A stretch of DNA of 64,000 bases, taken from contig NZ_CP134772.1 of the NCBI RefSeq assembly GCF_031882575.1, forward strand, positions 328,001 to 392,000. The letters run 5' to 3'. Origin of the DNA: Pseudomonas sp. VD-NE ins (lineage in GTDB: Bacteria; Pseudomonadota; Gammaproteobacteria; Pseudomonadales; Pseudomonadaceae). The notes beneath the pieces were generated by a model. That model was not told the origin of the DNA. It saw only the letters and a program-made list of their open reading frames with translations, and did not search any database. Below are positions 42,831 through 52,619 of this stretch, piece after piece. Made by a program: the position numbers and the translations under genes. Numbering within the stretch: the stretch's first letter is position 1; every line of letters begins with the position of its first letter.

Positions 42831-45281
42831 ATGACTCAAGAACCACTAGTTCGCGAAGCAGAGGTGGCCGCATTCCGCGACGCCGTCCTGACCAAACTCA
42901 CCTATGCGGTGGGCAAAGACCCCGATCACGCGTTCGACCATGACTGGTTCGAAGCCATCGCCCTCGCGGCGCGTGATCACATGGTCGAGCACTGGATGGA
43001 CCACACCCGGCAGATCTACCGCAAAGGCCAGAAGCGGGTGTATTACCTCTCGCTGGAATTTCTTATCGGCCGTTTGCTCTACGACAGCTTGAGCAATCTT
43101 GGCTTGCTCGACGTCGCCCGTGAAGCGTTGACCGAACTCGGTGTCGATCTGGAGCGCATTCGTTTGCTGGAGCCCGATGCTGCGCTTGGCAACGGCGGCC
43201 TTGGTCGTCTGGCGGCGTGCTTCATGGAAAGCATGTCGACCCTCGGTATCGCCGGCCATGGTTATGGCATTCGGTATGAGCACGGCTTGTTCCGCCAGGC
43301 CATCGTCGACGGCTGGCAGCAGGAGCAGACCGAGCACTGGCTGGATTTCGGCAACCCGTGGGAGTTCGAGCGGCCAGAGGTCGTCTACTCCATCGGCTTC
43401 GGCGGCAGCGTCGAAACCGTCACCGATGTCAGTGGTAAATCCAAACAGGTCTGGTCGCCGGCAGAAACCGTCCGCGCGATCGCTTATGACACGCCGGTGG
43501 TTGGCTGGCGCGGGGCGAGCGTCAATACACTGCGCCTCTGGCGTGCCCGCGCCATGGAAGATTTGCACCTGGAGCGCTTCAACGCCGGTGACCACTTGGG
43601 CGCCGTCGCCGAAGTGGCCCGGGCCGAAAGTATCTCCCGCGTGCTCTACCCGGCGGACAGCACTGAAGCAGGGCAAGAGCTGCGCCTGCGCCAGGAATAC
43701 TTTTTCGTCGCGGCCTCGCTGCAGGATTTGCTGCGTCGTCACCGCAACATGCACACCTCGGTGCTGACCCTTGGTGATCACGCGGCGATCCAGCTCAATG
43801 ATACGCACCCTTCGATTGCCGTCGCCGAGCTGATGCGGCAACTGGTCGACGTCTACGACGTCGCGTGGGATGCGGCGTGGCAAGTGACCGTCGACACGCT
43901 GTCGTACACCAACCACACGCTGCTGCCGGAAGCGCTGGAAACCTGGCCCGTGGGTTTGATGGAGCGCATGCTGCCGCGACACATGCAGATCATTTACCTG
44001 ATCAACGCTCAGCACATCGATTCGCTGCGCGCCAAGGGCATCCACGATTTCGACGTGCTCCGTGCGGTGTCGCTGATCGAAGAAGACAACGGTCGTCGCG
44101 TGCGCATGGGCAACCTCGCATTCCTCGGTTCGCACAGTGTCAACGGCGTGTCTGGCTTACACACGCAACTGATGCGAAAAACCGTGTTCGCCGAACTGCA
44201 CAAGCTGTACCCGGAGCGGATCAACAACAAAACCAACGGCATTACCTTCCGCCGCTGGCTATATCAGGCCAACTCCGAACTGACCTCGATGCTGGTCGAT
44301 GCGCTAGGGCCGGATTTGCTGGATAACCCCGAAGAGCGACTGCTCGATCTCGAGCCTTTCGCCGAGAAAACCGCGTTCCGCAAAGCCTTCGCCGAACAAC
44401 GCCTGCACAGCAAAAAAGCCCTGGCCTATCTGATTCATGAACGTTTGGGTATCGCGGTCAATCCGGCGGCGATGTTCGATGTGCAGGTCAAACGCATCCA
44501 CGAATACAAACGCCAGTTGCTCAACCTGATGCACACCGTGGCGCTGTATCAGGCGATTCGCGCCGAGCCGGAAGTCGACTGGGTGCCACGGGTGAAAATC
44601 TTCGCCGGCAAAGCGGCGGCGAGTTATCACCAGGCCAAGCTGATCATCAAGCTGACCAACGATATCGCCCGTGTGGTGAACAACGACCCGACCGTGCGCG
44701 GCCTGCTCAAAGTAGTGTTTCTGCCCAACTACAACGTCAGTCTGGCGGAGAGCATCATTCCGGCGGCGGACTTGTCCGAGCAGATTTCCACTGCCGGGTT
44801 CGAGGCGTCGGGCACCAGTAACATGAAGTTCGGCCTCAACGGCGCGCTGACCATCGGCACGCTGGACGGTGCCAACGTCGAGATGTGCGAGCGCATCGGT
44901 GCGGAGCACATGTTCATCTTCGGCCTCAGCGCCCAGCAGGTCGAGGCGCGCAAGCAGAACCACGAGTTCAGCGCGTTGCCGGACATTGCCGCGTCGCATC
45001 GTTTGAACGATGTGCTGCAAGCGATCCGCAGTGGGGTGTTCTCGCCGGATGACACCTCGCGCTATACCGGGCTGATCGATTCGCTGGTGGATTACGACCG
45101 CTTCCTGGTCTGCGCCGACTTCGATTCCTACTGGGAAGCGCAAAAACGCGTTGAAGCGCATTGGCACGATTCCAACAACTGGTGGCGTTCGGCGGTGCTC
45201 AACACGGCGCGGATGGGCTGGTTCTCTTCGGACCGGACGATTCGCGAGTACGCCACGGATATCTGGAAAGCGTTGGAGTAA
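42831..45281 (+). CDS. glgP: Glycogen/alpha-glucan phosphorylase
   Basis: This 816-residue PLP enzyme releases glucose 1-phosphate from glycogen or maltodextrins. Motifs include YYLSLEFLIGRLL (about 68-80), NGGLGRLAACFMES (about 120-133), and the PLP-lysine signature EASGTSNMKFGLNGALTIGT (about 658-677). Length is normal. The ATG is preceded by GAGG at 9 nt. No other glycogen genes are adjacent, so it acts apart from a glg operon here. Confidence 0.95.
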   Translation: MTQEPLVREAEVAAFRDAVLTKLTYAVGKDPDHAFDHDWFEAIALAARDHMVEHWMDHTRQIYRKGQKRVYYLSLEFLIGRLLYDSLSNLGLLDVAREALTELGVDLERIRLLEPDAALGNGGLGRLAACFMESMSTLGIAGHGYGIRYEHGLFRQAIVDGWQQEQTEHWLDFGNPWEFERPEVVYSIGFGGSVETVTDVSGKSKQVWSPAETVRAIAYDTPVVGWRGASVNTLRLWRARAMEDLHLERFNAGDHLGAVAEVARAESISRVLYPADSTEAGQELRLRQEYFFVAASLQDLLRRHRNMHTSVLTLGDHAAIQLNDTHPSIAVAELMRQLVDVYDVAWDAAWQVTVDTLSYTNHTLLPEALETWPVGLMERMLPRHMQIIYLINAQHIDSLRAKGIHDFDVLRAVSLIEEDNGRRVRMGNLAFLGSHSVNGVSGLHTQLMRKTVFAELHKLYPERINNKTNGITFRRWLYQANSELTSMLVDALGPDLLDNPEERLLDLEPFAEKTAFRKAFAEQRLHSKKALAYLIHERLGIAVNPAAMFDVQVKRIHEYKRQLLNLMHTVALYQAIRAEPEVDWVPRVKIFAGKAAASYHQAKLIIKLTNDIARVVNNDPTVRGLLKVVFLPNYNVSLAESIIPAADLSEQISTAGFEASGTSNMKFGLNGALTIGTLDGANVEMCERIGAEHMFIFGLSAQQVEARKQNHEFSALPDIAASHRLNDVLQAIRSGVFSPDDTSRYTGLIDSLVDYDRFLVCADFDSYWEAQKRVEAHWHDSNNWWRSAVLNTARMGWFSSDRTIREYATDIWKALE

Positions 45282-45377
45282 CTTTCCACAACAAATGTGC
45301 GCAAGGCCCAACGTTTGTTGGGCCACATCGATATACTGAGCGCCGGTTACCGGCTGCTCCAGTCACCACCGATCCAA

Positions 45378-45467
45378 TGTGGGAGCGAGCCTGCTCGCGA
45401 AGCGGTTGTCATGTTAAACAGAAATGTTGGCTGACAAACCGCTTTCGCGAGCAGGCTCGCTCCCACA
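45378..45467. repeat. REP pair, type A
   Basis: An inverted pair of the type A core fills much of the gap between glgP and the DUF2339 gene. Confidence 0.9.
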
Positions 45468-45535
45468 GGGTTTGTGCCTAGACTGAAGCAATCGCCGGAC
45501 TCGCCCCGTCTTGGGGCTGCTTAGGGATATCGACC

Positions 45536-48500
45536 ATGCAATGGATGTTCATGTTGATCGGGCTGGTGCTCGGCTGGCTGCTTGACGAGTCGTTCAGCGC
45601 GGCTTTGTTGGGCGCGCTGCTGGGGCTGGCGATCGGGCAAACGATCCGCATCGCTCGGCTTGGCTCGCTGGCGACGGCGCAACAGCAGCAACTTGAGCAG
45701 GCGAAAGTCGCTTTGCAGGGTGTCGAGCAACGTCTGTTTTTGCTGGAGGGCGCGCGCCTTCATGCTGCCCCTCCACCGAGTGCGGCGCCGGTTACCGAGC
45801 CCGTCGCAGAACCCGTCAAAGTCGCCGAAGAAGCCCCGGCCCCCGAACTGGTCTGGGAACTGCCGCCCGAACTCGAACCGATTGCCGCCGTCGCCAGTGA
45901 AACCAGTCAACCGCTGCCCGCTGATGTCTGGCGCCTTGACGCCGTCACGCCTGAACCGCAACAACCTGCCGAACCCCGTGGCCCGAACCTCATCGAGCGC
46001 GGCATCAGCGCCGCGCGCAACTGGTTGTTCGGCGGTAACACCGTACTGCGCGTCGGTGTTGTGTTGCTGTTCTTCGGTCTGGCGTTCCTGCTGCGCTACG
46101 CCACCGAAGGCATGGTCGTGCCGATCGAGGTGCGCTACGCCGGTGTTGCGGCAGCTGCGTTGGGCTTGCTCGCGCTGGGCTGGTGGCTGCGGCGGCGCAA
46201 CAGCAGTTACGCGTTGATGCTGCAAGGCACCGGGATTGCGGTGCTGTACCTGACGGTGTTTGCGGCGATGCGCCTGCATCCGTTGCTCGATCCGTCTGCC
46301 GCGCTGGGATTGCTGGTCGCGGTGACAGTCTTTTCGGCGATTCTGGCAATCACCCAAGACTCGCTGGCGCTCGCCGCTGTGGCCGCACTGGGCGGATTCG
46401 CTGCACCGATCCTGACCTCGACCGGTGCCGGTAACCATGTCGCGCTGTTCAGTTATTTTGCACTGCTCAACGCCGGCATTCTCGCCATCGCCTGGTTCAA
46501 GGCCTGGCGCCTGCTCAACCTGATCGGTTTTGTCGGCACCTTCGGTATCGGCTTCGCCTGGGGCCTGCGTTCGTATGCGCCGGAGCTGTTGTGGAGCACC
46601 GAGCCGTTCCTGATTCTGTTCTTCCTGATGTACCTCGCTATCGGCCTGCTGTTTGCGCGGCGCAAGTTGCGCGACATGCCTGATGCGCCGGCAAATGACG
46701 ACCGCGAAGCGTTGTTGCAGTGGTCAGCACGCAAGGGCGATTACGTTGACGGCACCATGCTCTTCGGCCCGCCGATTATTGGCTTCGGTTTGCAGTTTGC
46801 GCTGGTGCAGCATCTGGAATTTGCCGCCGCGTTCAGTGCGCTCGCACTGGGCATGATCTACATGGCACTGGCCAGGGTATTGATGGGCGGCCGTGCGGTG
46901 CTGCTGGGCGAAACCTGTCTGGCGCTCGGGGTGATTTTTGCCAGTCTGGCGATTCCGTTGGGTCTCGATGCGCGCTGGACGTCGGCGGCATGGGCGGTGG
47001 AAGGTGCGGGGATTTTCTGGCTCGGTCTACGTCAGCATCGACCGTTCGCCCGGGCCTTTGCCTTGCTGCTGCAATTGGGTTCGGCGTTGGCATTTCTCAG
47101 TCAGTTGCGCTTTGGCGAGAGCAGTTTGCTCGACGGTGCGCCGTTGGGCGCTTTGATGCTCGGCCTCGCGTTGCTGTTCAGTTTCTACCAATTGCGCAAG
47201 GCTTCGCCGGAACAAGCCGCGCCCTGGGAACGTCAAGGTTTGCCGGTGCTGGCGTGTCTGGGTTTGACATTCCTCTATCTACTGGCGCCGCTGTTCTTCT
47301 TCGTTCAGGCCACGGCGATCAGTTGGGCGTTGGCCGGTTTGGTGACGTTGTTTGTCGGTCTGCGGATTCAATCGCGTACGTTCCTGTTCAGCGCGTTTGC
47401 CGTGCAGTTGCTCGGCGGCGCGCTGTTCTTGTTGCGCCTGCAAGGCGCGGGCGAAGATTCGGCGGCGGTGTTCAGTGCGGGGTGGAGCGGTTTGCTCAGC
47501 GCTTCGTTGATCGGTCTGGCGCTGATCGCCGGCATGCTGTTGGCGGCACGCGATGAGATGGTGCGCGGTGATGTGCGTCTGCTGCGCGGGCTGTCGGTAG
47601 TGTTGCTGGCCGGGTTGGTGTTGATCAATCTCGCGGTGTTGTTTGTCCTGCCGTGGCAAACGGCGAGCGCGGTGTGGGCGGCGAGTGGTTTGCTGATCAT
47701 CTGGCTGAGTCTGTACCTCAAGCAACGCGTGAGTTTTGTCTTCGGCCTGCTATTGCAGGTGATTGGCGGCGCGGCGTTCTTGCTGGCCGGGCCGGAGCTG
47801 CTCGGGCCGCTGTCCAGCGAAGGCCTGAAGCCGTTGGCCCACGGTGGATTCTGGACGCCGCTGGTGCTGGGGCTGGCGGCGATGATCGGTGCCTGGCGCC
47901 TGCAACTGGGCAATCACGCTTCGGCATTCGACGCGTTGAGTTTGCAGCGTTTGTCCGAAGTCTTGCTGGTGTGGGGCGCCGGTTGGTGGGCGCTGGCGTG
48001 GGTCAGTGAAGTGCTGCGTTTTGCCGTGCCGAGTCTGCAAGGCTCGTTGTTGCTGTTGGTTGCAGCCGTAAGCGTGGCGTTGTGGACTGTGTTCTCGCTA
48101 CGTTTGAAATGGCCGGCGCTGGGCTTGCTCTGCACCTTGCTGATTCCGGCGGCGGGTCTGGTGTTGCTTGCTGCCTGGCATTCGCGTTATCACCCGGCAG
48201 CCGATTTCGGTTGGCTGGCGTGGGCAGCCGTGTTCGCCGTGCATTTCTTCAGCCTGCGACGTTTGGCACCGATGCTGCCGGCGCGCGCCTTGAGCACGGC
48301 GCATGTGCTCGGCTGCTGGCTGCTGATCGGTGTGCTGGCGCTGGAGTTGCGCTACGGTCTGCTGCTGTTGTCCGAGCAATACAACGCCTGGCGCTGGCTG
48401 GGCTGGGCGATTCTGCCGAGCGTTTATCTGTTGCTGGCGGCGGCACCGCGCACTTGGCCATGGCCGGTCGCCGCGTTTGCCCGCGAATACCGTTTGTATG

Positions 48501-49120
48501 CCGCCGCGCCGTTGGCGGTGTTGATGCTGGCGTGGTTCTGGCTGGCGAATGGTGTCAGCGATGGCAATGCTGAACCGTTGCCCTACGTGCCGCTGCTCAA
48601 CCCGCTGGAGCTGGGCCTGCTGTTCGCTTTGTTCGGCGTCTATGTCTGGTCGCGCAGTGCGATTTCGCAGTTGTCGATCCGTCAGGACTACGCCGATTAC
48701 GGCACGCAATTGATCGCCGGAGTTTCGCTGTTCGCCTTCTGCACAGCGATGGTTACCCGCGCCGCGCACCATTGGGCCGGGATCCCGTTCGAGCTGGATA
48801 CGCTGCTCGCCTCGATGCTGGTGCAGGCCGGTTTGTCGATCGTCTGGACGCTGATGGCGCTCGGGCTGATGATCGGCGGCCACCTGCGCCATCGCCGCGA
48901 GGTCTGGCTGATCGGCGCGGCGCTGATTGCGCTGGTGGTGGCCAAACTGATTTTTGTCGAACTGAGCAACCGTGGTGGCCTCGCCCGGATCGTCTCGTTT
49001 ATTGGCGTCGGCGTGTTGCTGCTGGTCGTTGGCTATTTCGCGCCGCTGCCGCCAAAACGCCTAGACGTTGAACCAGCGGCGGACAAACCGGCCCCGAACA
49101 CCGAAGGAGTTTCATCTTGA
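45536..49120 (+). CDS. DUF2339 polytopic membrane protein
   Basis: This 1194-residue protein is almost entirely hydrophobic helices, roughly 30 predicted from the pattern of 18-22-residue apolar stretches. The exceptions are a coiled-coil/linker near the start (about 50-80, QQQLEQAKVALQGVEQRLFLL) and a Pro/Glu-rich segment (about 82-155). The RNWLFGGNTVLRVGVVLLFF motif after the linker is the DUF2339 signature. Function is unknown. It is cotranscribed with the DUF3999 gene, whose start overlaps its stop by 4 nt, a pairing found across Pseudomonas. The two presumably form an inner-membrane complex. Confidence 0.9.
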   Translation: MQWMFMLIGLVLGWLLDESFSAALLGALLGLAIGQTIRIARLGSLATAQQQQLEQAKVALQGVEQRLFLLEGARLHAAPPPSAAPVTEPVAEPVKVAEEAPAPELVWELPPELEPIAAVASETSQPLPADVWRLDAVTPEPQQPAEPRGPNLIERGISAARNWLFGGNTVLRVGVVLLFFGLAFLLRYATEGMVVPIEVRYAGVAAAALGLLALGWWLRRRNSSYALMLQGTGIAVLYLTVFAAMRLHPLLDPSAALGLLVAVTVFSAILAITQDSLALAAVAALGGFAAPILTSTGAGNHVALFSYFALLNAGILAIAWFKAWRLLNLIGFVGTFGIGFAWGLRSYAPELLWSTEPFLILFFLMYLAIGLLFARRKLRDMPDAPANDDREALLQWSARKGDYVDGTMLFGPPIIGFGLQFALVQHLEFAAAFSALALGMIYMALARVLMGGRAVLLGETCLALGVIFASLAIPLGLDARWTSAAWAVEGAGIFWLGLRQHRPFARAFALLLQLGSALAFLSQLRFGESSLLDGAPLGALMLGLALLFSFYQLRKASPEQAAPWERQGLPVLACLGLTFLYLLAPLFFFVQATAISWALAGLVTLFVGLRIQSRTFLFSAFAVQLLGGALFLLRLQGAGEDSAAVFSAGWSGLLSASLIGLALIAGMLLAARDEMVRGDVRLLRGLSVVLLAGLVLINLAVLFVLPWQTASAVWAASGLLIIWLSLYLKQRVSFVFGLLLQVIGGAAFLLAGPELLGPLSSEGLKPLAHGGFWTPLVLGLAAMIGAWRLQLGNHASAFDALSLQRLSEVLLVWGAGWWALAWVSEVLRFAVPSLQGSLLLLVAAVSVALWTVFSLRLKWPALGLLCTLLIPAAGLVLLAAWHSRYHPAADFGWLAWAAVFAVHFFSLRRLAPMLPARALSTAHVLGCWLLIGVLALELRYGLLLLSEQYNAWRWLGWAILPSVYLLLAAAPRTWPWPVAAFAREYRLYAAAPLAVLMLAWFWLANGVSDGNAEPLPYVPLLNPLELGLLFALFGVYVWSRSAISQLSIRQDYADYGTQLIAGVSLFAFCTAMVTRAAHHWAGIPFELDTLLASMLVQAGLSIVWTLMALGLMIGGHLRHRREVWLIGAALIALVVAKLIFVELSNRGGLARIVSFIGVGVLLLVVGYFAPLPPKRLDVEPAADKPAPNTEGVSS

Positions 49121-50481
49121 GTCGCATGGGAAATCTGTGTTGGTTGGCGTTGGGCGTGGTGATGGTGGCCGGTGCCCAGGAAAAACCGGCGGACTTCGCC
49201 ACGCAGGTGCCGTTGGCAGTCAGTGGCAACGGCCCGTGGTATCGCCTCGAATTGCCGCTGAGCGTGCAATTGCAGGCGCGCCAGACCGATCTCAGTGATC
49301 TGCGGGTGTTCAACGCTGCCGGCGAACCGCAGGCTTACGCTTTGGCACGCGAGTCGGCGCAGACCCGCGACGACGGCCAGTTGCACGAGGTTAAGTGGTT
49401 CCCGCTGTACAACGCCGCCGACGCCAGCGAACGCGCGCCGAACGTGCGCGTGCAATCGACCACCAACGGCACGCTGGTCGAAGTACAACCGTCCAGCCAG
49501 TTGGAGGCGGGTGAAGAAGTGCTGCGAGGCTGGCTGCTCGATGCCAGCGCGATCAAGGCGCCGTTGCAGCAGTTGATCCTCGACTGGACCAGCGAACGCG
49601 ACGGCTTCCAGCGCTTCAGCATCGAAGCCAGCGATGACCTGCAACACTGGCAAGCGTGGGGCGAGGGGCAGGTGGCACGGCTGACCTTTTCCGATGAACG
49701 CATCGAGCAGCACGAAGTGCCACTGCCGGGGCAGTCGGCGCGTTATGTGCGGTTGTTATGGGAGTCGCCGAATTCGGCGCCGATCCTGACCGCGGCACAA
49801 TTGAAAAGCAGTGATCCGCGCAATGTGCCGCTGCCGTTGGTCTGGTCACAGGCATTGGCCGGCAGCAGCACCAAGGCCGGTGAATACACCTGGCAGCTGC
49901 CGATGGGGTTGAACGTCGAGCGGGTCCAGGTCGAGTTGAAGCAGCCGAACAGTCTGGCGCCGGTGACATTGGCGGGACGCCGCGAAAGCAGCTTGCCATG
50001 GCAGGCCCTGAGCAGCGGTTTGCTGTATCGCCTGACCCAGAATGGTCAGGACGTGGTGCAGAACGAATTGCAGCTCTACGGGCAGACCGTGCAGCAGTTG
50101 AAGCTGACGGTGGATGAGCGCGGCGGTGGTCTGGGCGAGCAGGCGCCAAGCGTGAAGTACGCGGTGCGGGCGACACAGGTGATTTTCCTTGCGCGCGGGG
50201 AGGGGCCTTACAGTCTGGCGCTGGGTAATCCGACTGTAAAAACGGCGAACTTGCCTCTGGCGACGCTGATCCCGGATTTCAAACCGGAGAAGCTGGCGGC
50301 GTTGGGTAAGGCTGTGGTTCAGGGGGAGGCGGTGAGCACGCAGACTTCGCCGGCTACCACGGCGGCAGTGGCTGAGACCAATTGGAAGAAAATCGGCTTG
50401 TGGGCGGTGTTGTTGCTCAGTGTGGTTTTTCTCGGTGCGATGGCGTTCAGCTTGTTGCGCAAGCCGCCGACCAACACCTGA
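49117..50481 (+). CDS. DUF3999 membrane-anchored exported protein
   Basis: This 454-residue protein has an N-terminal signal sequence (about 1-20), a large periplasmic beta-rich region (galactose-binding-like segment RFSIEASDDLQHWQAWGEGQ, about 167-186) and a C-terminal transmembrane helix (about 424-446) ahead of a short basic tail. I chose the TTG at 49117 (TTGA overlap with the previous stop, GGAG 8 nt upstream); an ATG three codons further is the alternative. It is the partner of the DUF2339 protein. Confidence 0.88.
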   Translation: MSRMGNLCWLALGVVMVAGAQEKPADFATQVPLAVSGNGPWYRLELPLSVQLQARQTDLSDLRVFNAAGEPQAYALARESAQTRDDGQLHEVKWFPLYNAADASERAPNVRVQSTTNGTLVEVQPSSQLEAGEEVLRGWLLDASAIKAPLQQLILDWTSERDGFQRFSIEASDDLQHWQAWGEGQVARLTFSDERIEQHEVPLPGQSARYVRLLWESPNSAPILTAAQLKSSDPRNVPLPLVWSQALAGSSTKAGEYTWQLPMGLNVERVQVELKQPNSLAPVTLAGRRESSLPWQALSSGLLYRLTQNGQDVVQNELQLYGQTVQQLKLTVDERGGGLGEQAPSVKYAVRATQVIFLARGEGPYSLALGNPTVKTANLPLATLIPDFKPEKLAALGKAVVQGEAVSTQTSPATTAAVAETNWKKIGLWAVLLLSVVFLGAMAFSLLRKPPTNT

Positions 50482-50503
50482 GAATGGCTGGCGCTGCTCG
50501 CCA

Positions 50504-50594
50504 TTCGCTGGCAAGCCAGCTCCCACAGGTTATTTGGTGTACACAAAATAGATGAACGACCGAAGTCCTTGTGGGAGCTGGCTTGCCAGCGATG
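50504..50594. repeat. REP pair, type B, opposite arrangement
   Basis: It has the type B core, but the first arm is TCGCTGGCAAGCCAGCTCCC and the second TGTGGGAGCTGGCTTGCCAG, the reverse order to the copy at 19586. It lies between the DUF3999 gene and fbp. Confidence 0.85.
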
Positions 50595-50820
50595 ACGGCC
50601 GATCAATCAACAAAAATCCTCAACCTGCCGCTATCACTCAACCACCATCCGTCCCGAACCGGACTACGCTAAACCCGCTACCTGAACTCTCCCCCGACAA
50701 TCACGTCTCATACAGGCAATTACACCCCAACGCACGTTACCGGGCGTCTTCGCTCGCTACGTTTTCAGACTCCCTGTAAACTGCGCGGGTTTTTAGCCCC
50801 CCATTCCACCGGAGCCGTCC

Positions 50821-51831
50821 ATGTCCCGCGTTACCCTGAGTCGCTATTTGATTGAGCAGACCCGCAGCAATAACACTCCTGCTGATCTGCGTTTCCTGAT
50901 CGAAGTGGTGGCGCGTGCTTGCAAAGAAATCAGCCACGCCGTGTCCAAAGGCGCCCTGGGTGGTGTTCTGGGCAGCATGGGCACTGAAAACGTTCAAGGC
51001 GAAGTGCAGAAGAAGCTCGACGTGATCTCCAACGAGATCCTGCTCGAAGCCAACGAGTGGGGCGGTCACCTGGCCGGCATGGCGTCCGAAGAAATGGACA
51101 ACGCCTACCAGATCCCGGGCAAATACCCGAAAGGCGCGTACCTGCTGGTATTTGACCCACTGGACGGCTCGTCGAACATCGACATCAACGCCCCGGTCGG
51201 CACTATCTTCTCGGTACTGCGTTGCCCGAACGAATACCTGAGCCAGAACGAGCCGCTGAACGAGAAAGCGTTCCTGCAGCCAGGCACTCAGCAAGTTGCC
51301 GCCGGTTACGCAATCTACGGCCCGCAGACCATGCTGGTACTGACCCTGGGCGACGGCGTCAAAGGCTTCACCCTCGACCGTGAAATGGGCAGCTTCGTGC
51401 TGACCCACGAAGACATCACCATTCCTGAATCGACCCAGGAATTCGCCATCAACATGTCCAACCAGCGTCACTGGGAAGCCCCGGTACAACGCTATGTGGG
51501 CGAGCTGCTGGCCGGTGAAGAAGGTCCGCTGAAAAAGAACTACAACATGCGTTGGGTCGCCGCGATGGTTGCCGACGTACACCGCATTCTGACCCGTGGC
51601 GGTCTGTTCATGTACCCGCGCGACAGCCGTGAGCCATCCAAGCCAGGCAAACTGCGTCTGATGTACGAAGCCAACCCGATGTCGTTCCTCGTGGAACAAG
51701 CGGGCGGCGCGTCCACCGACGGTCACCAGCGCATTCTCGACATCCAGCCGGAAGGCCTGCACCAGCGCGTAGCAGTGTTCCTCGGCTCGAAAGAAGAAGT
51801 CGCCCGCGCTACGGCCTACCACAAGGAGTAA
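50821..51831 (+). CDS. fbp: Fructose-1,6-bisphosphatase, class 1
   Basis: This 336-residue gluconeogenic enzyme has the metal- and substrate-binding motif [16 protein letters not shown] (about 109-124), the sugar-phosphate site [20 protein letters not shown], and [14 protein letters not shown] (about 288-301). Length matches the bacterial class 1 family. The DUF924 gene follows 3 bases later. Confidence 0.96.
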   Translation: MSRVTLSRYLIEQTRSNNTPADLRFLIEVVARACKEISHAVSKGALGGVLGSMGTENVQGEVQKKLDVISNEILLEANEWGGHLAGMASEEMDNAYQIPGKYPKGAYLLVFDPLDGSSNIDINAPVGTIFSVLRCPNEYLSQNEPLNEKAFLQPGTQQVAAGYAIYGPQTMLVLTLGDGVKGFTLDREMGSFVLTHEDITIPESTQEFAINMSNQRHWEAPVQRYVGELLAGEEGPLKKNYNMRWVAAMVADVHRILTRGGLFMYPRDSREPSKPGKLRLMYEANPMSFLVEQAGGASTDGHQRILDIQPEGLHQRVAVFLGSKEEVARATAYHKE

Positions 51832-51834
51832 ATC

Positions 51835-52437
51835 ATGACCGCGCCCTGGCAGCCGTTGCTCGATTGGTGGTTCGGACAAGCCGAATCCCCCGACGAGATT
51901 GCGGCTGACAAGGGCAAGTTGTGGTTCGGCAAGCGAGACAGCCAAGACCTCGAAGCGCGTGAGCGTTTCGGGGTCTTTGTCGATCAGGCCCTCGCTGGCG
52001 GATTGATCGAGTGGACGCAACGTCCCGAAGGTTGGCTGGCGGTAGTGCTACTGCTCGATCAACTGCCGCGAATGATCTTTCGCGACACCCCCAAAGCGTT
52101 CTCCGGTGATCTGCGCGCGCAGAAACTCGTCGCCCAAGGCATTGCGGCGGATTTTGATCGGCAGTTGAAACCGATCCAGCGTGTATTCATTTATCTGGTG
52201 TTTGAGCACTGCGAGAATCTTGCGGTGCAGAACGAAGCGGTTTCCAGATTTATTGAGTTGGTGGCTGAACAGCCGGAAGGGGAGCGGTCGGTGTTTGCCG
52301 ACAATCTGGATTATGCCGAGCGGCATCAAAAGGTGATTGCACGGTTTGGCCGGTTTCCGCATCGCAATGCGGTGTTGGGGCGGGAGTCTACGGCTGAGGA
52401 GTTGGTGTTTCTTTCCGAGCCTGGCTCTAGATTTTAA
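51835..52437 (+). CDS. DUF924 family protein
   Basis: This 200-residue cytoplasmic protein has the family segments WFGKRDSQDLEARERFG, VVLLLDQLPRMIFRDTPKAF (about 68-87), FIYLVFEHCENLAVQN and RHQKVIARFGRFPHRNAVLGR. It is predicted all-helical and TPR-like. Function is unknown. It is translated with fbp (3-nt gap, GGAG within the fbp end). Confidence 0.9.
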   Translation: MTAPWQPLLDWWFGQAESPDEIAADKGKLWFGKRDSQDLEARERFGVFVDQALAGGLIEWTQRPEGWLAVVLLLDQLPRMIFRDTPKAFSGDLRAQKLVAQGIAADFDRQLKPIQRVFIYLVFEHCENLAVQNEAVSRFIELVAEQPEGERSVFADNLDYAERHQKVIARFGRFPHRNAVLGRESTAEELVFLSEPGSRF

Positions 52438-52444
52438 GAGCTTA

Positions 52445-52604
52445 CCCTCACCCTAGCCCTCTCCCTGAGGGAGAGGGGACTGACCGAGGTGATTGGGCGA
52501 GGTACGCCGACCTGAAATATCGAGTCGAACTCAGTTCTGGAACACCCCCCGATCGGCTCCCTTTCCCCCTCGCCCCCTTGGGGGAGAGGGCTGGGGTGAG
52601 GGGG
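52445..52604. repeat. GC-rich inverted-repeat element, type D, copy 3
   Basis: It starts CCCTCACCCTAGCCCTCTCC and ends GGGAGAGGGCTGGGGTGAGG, so the ends are near-perfect inverted repeats. The middle contains GGTACGCCGACCTG and CGAACTCAG, which match copy 1 (TTACGCCGACCTG, CGAACTCAG). It lies between convergent genes. Confidence 0.8.
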
Positions 52605-52619
52605 TAAAGCCCTTGATCT

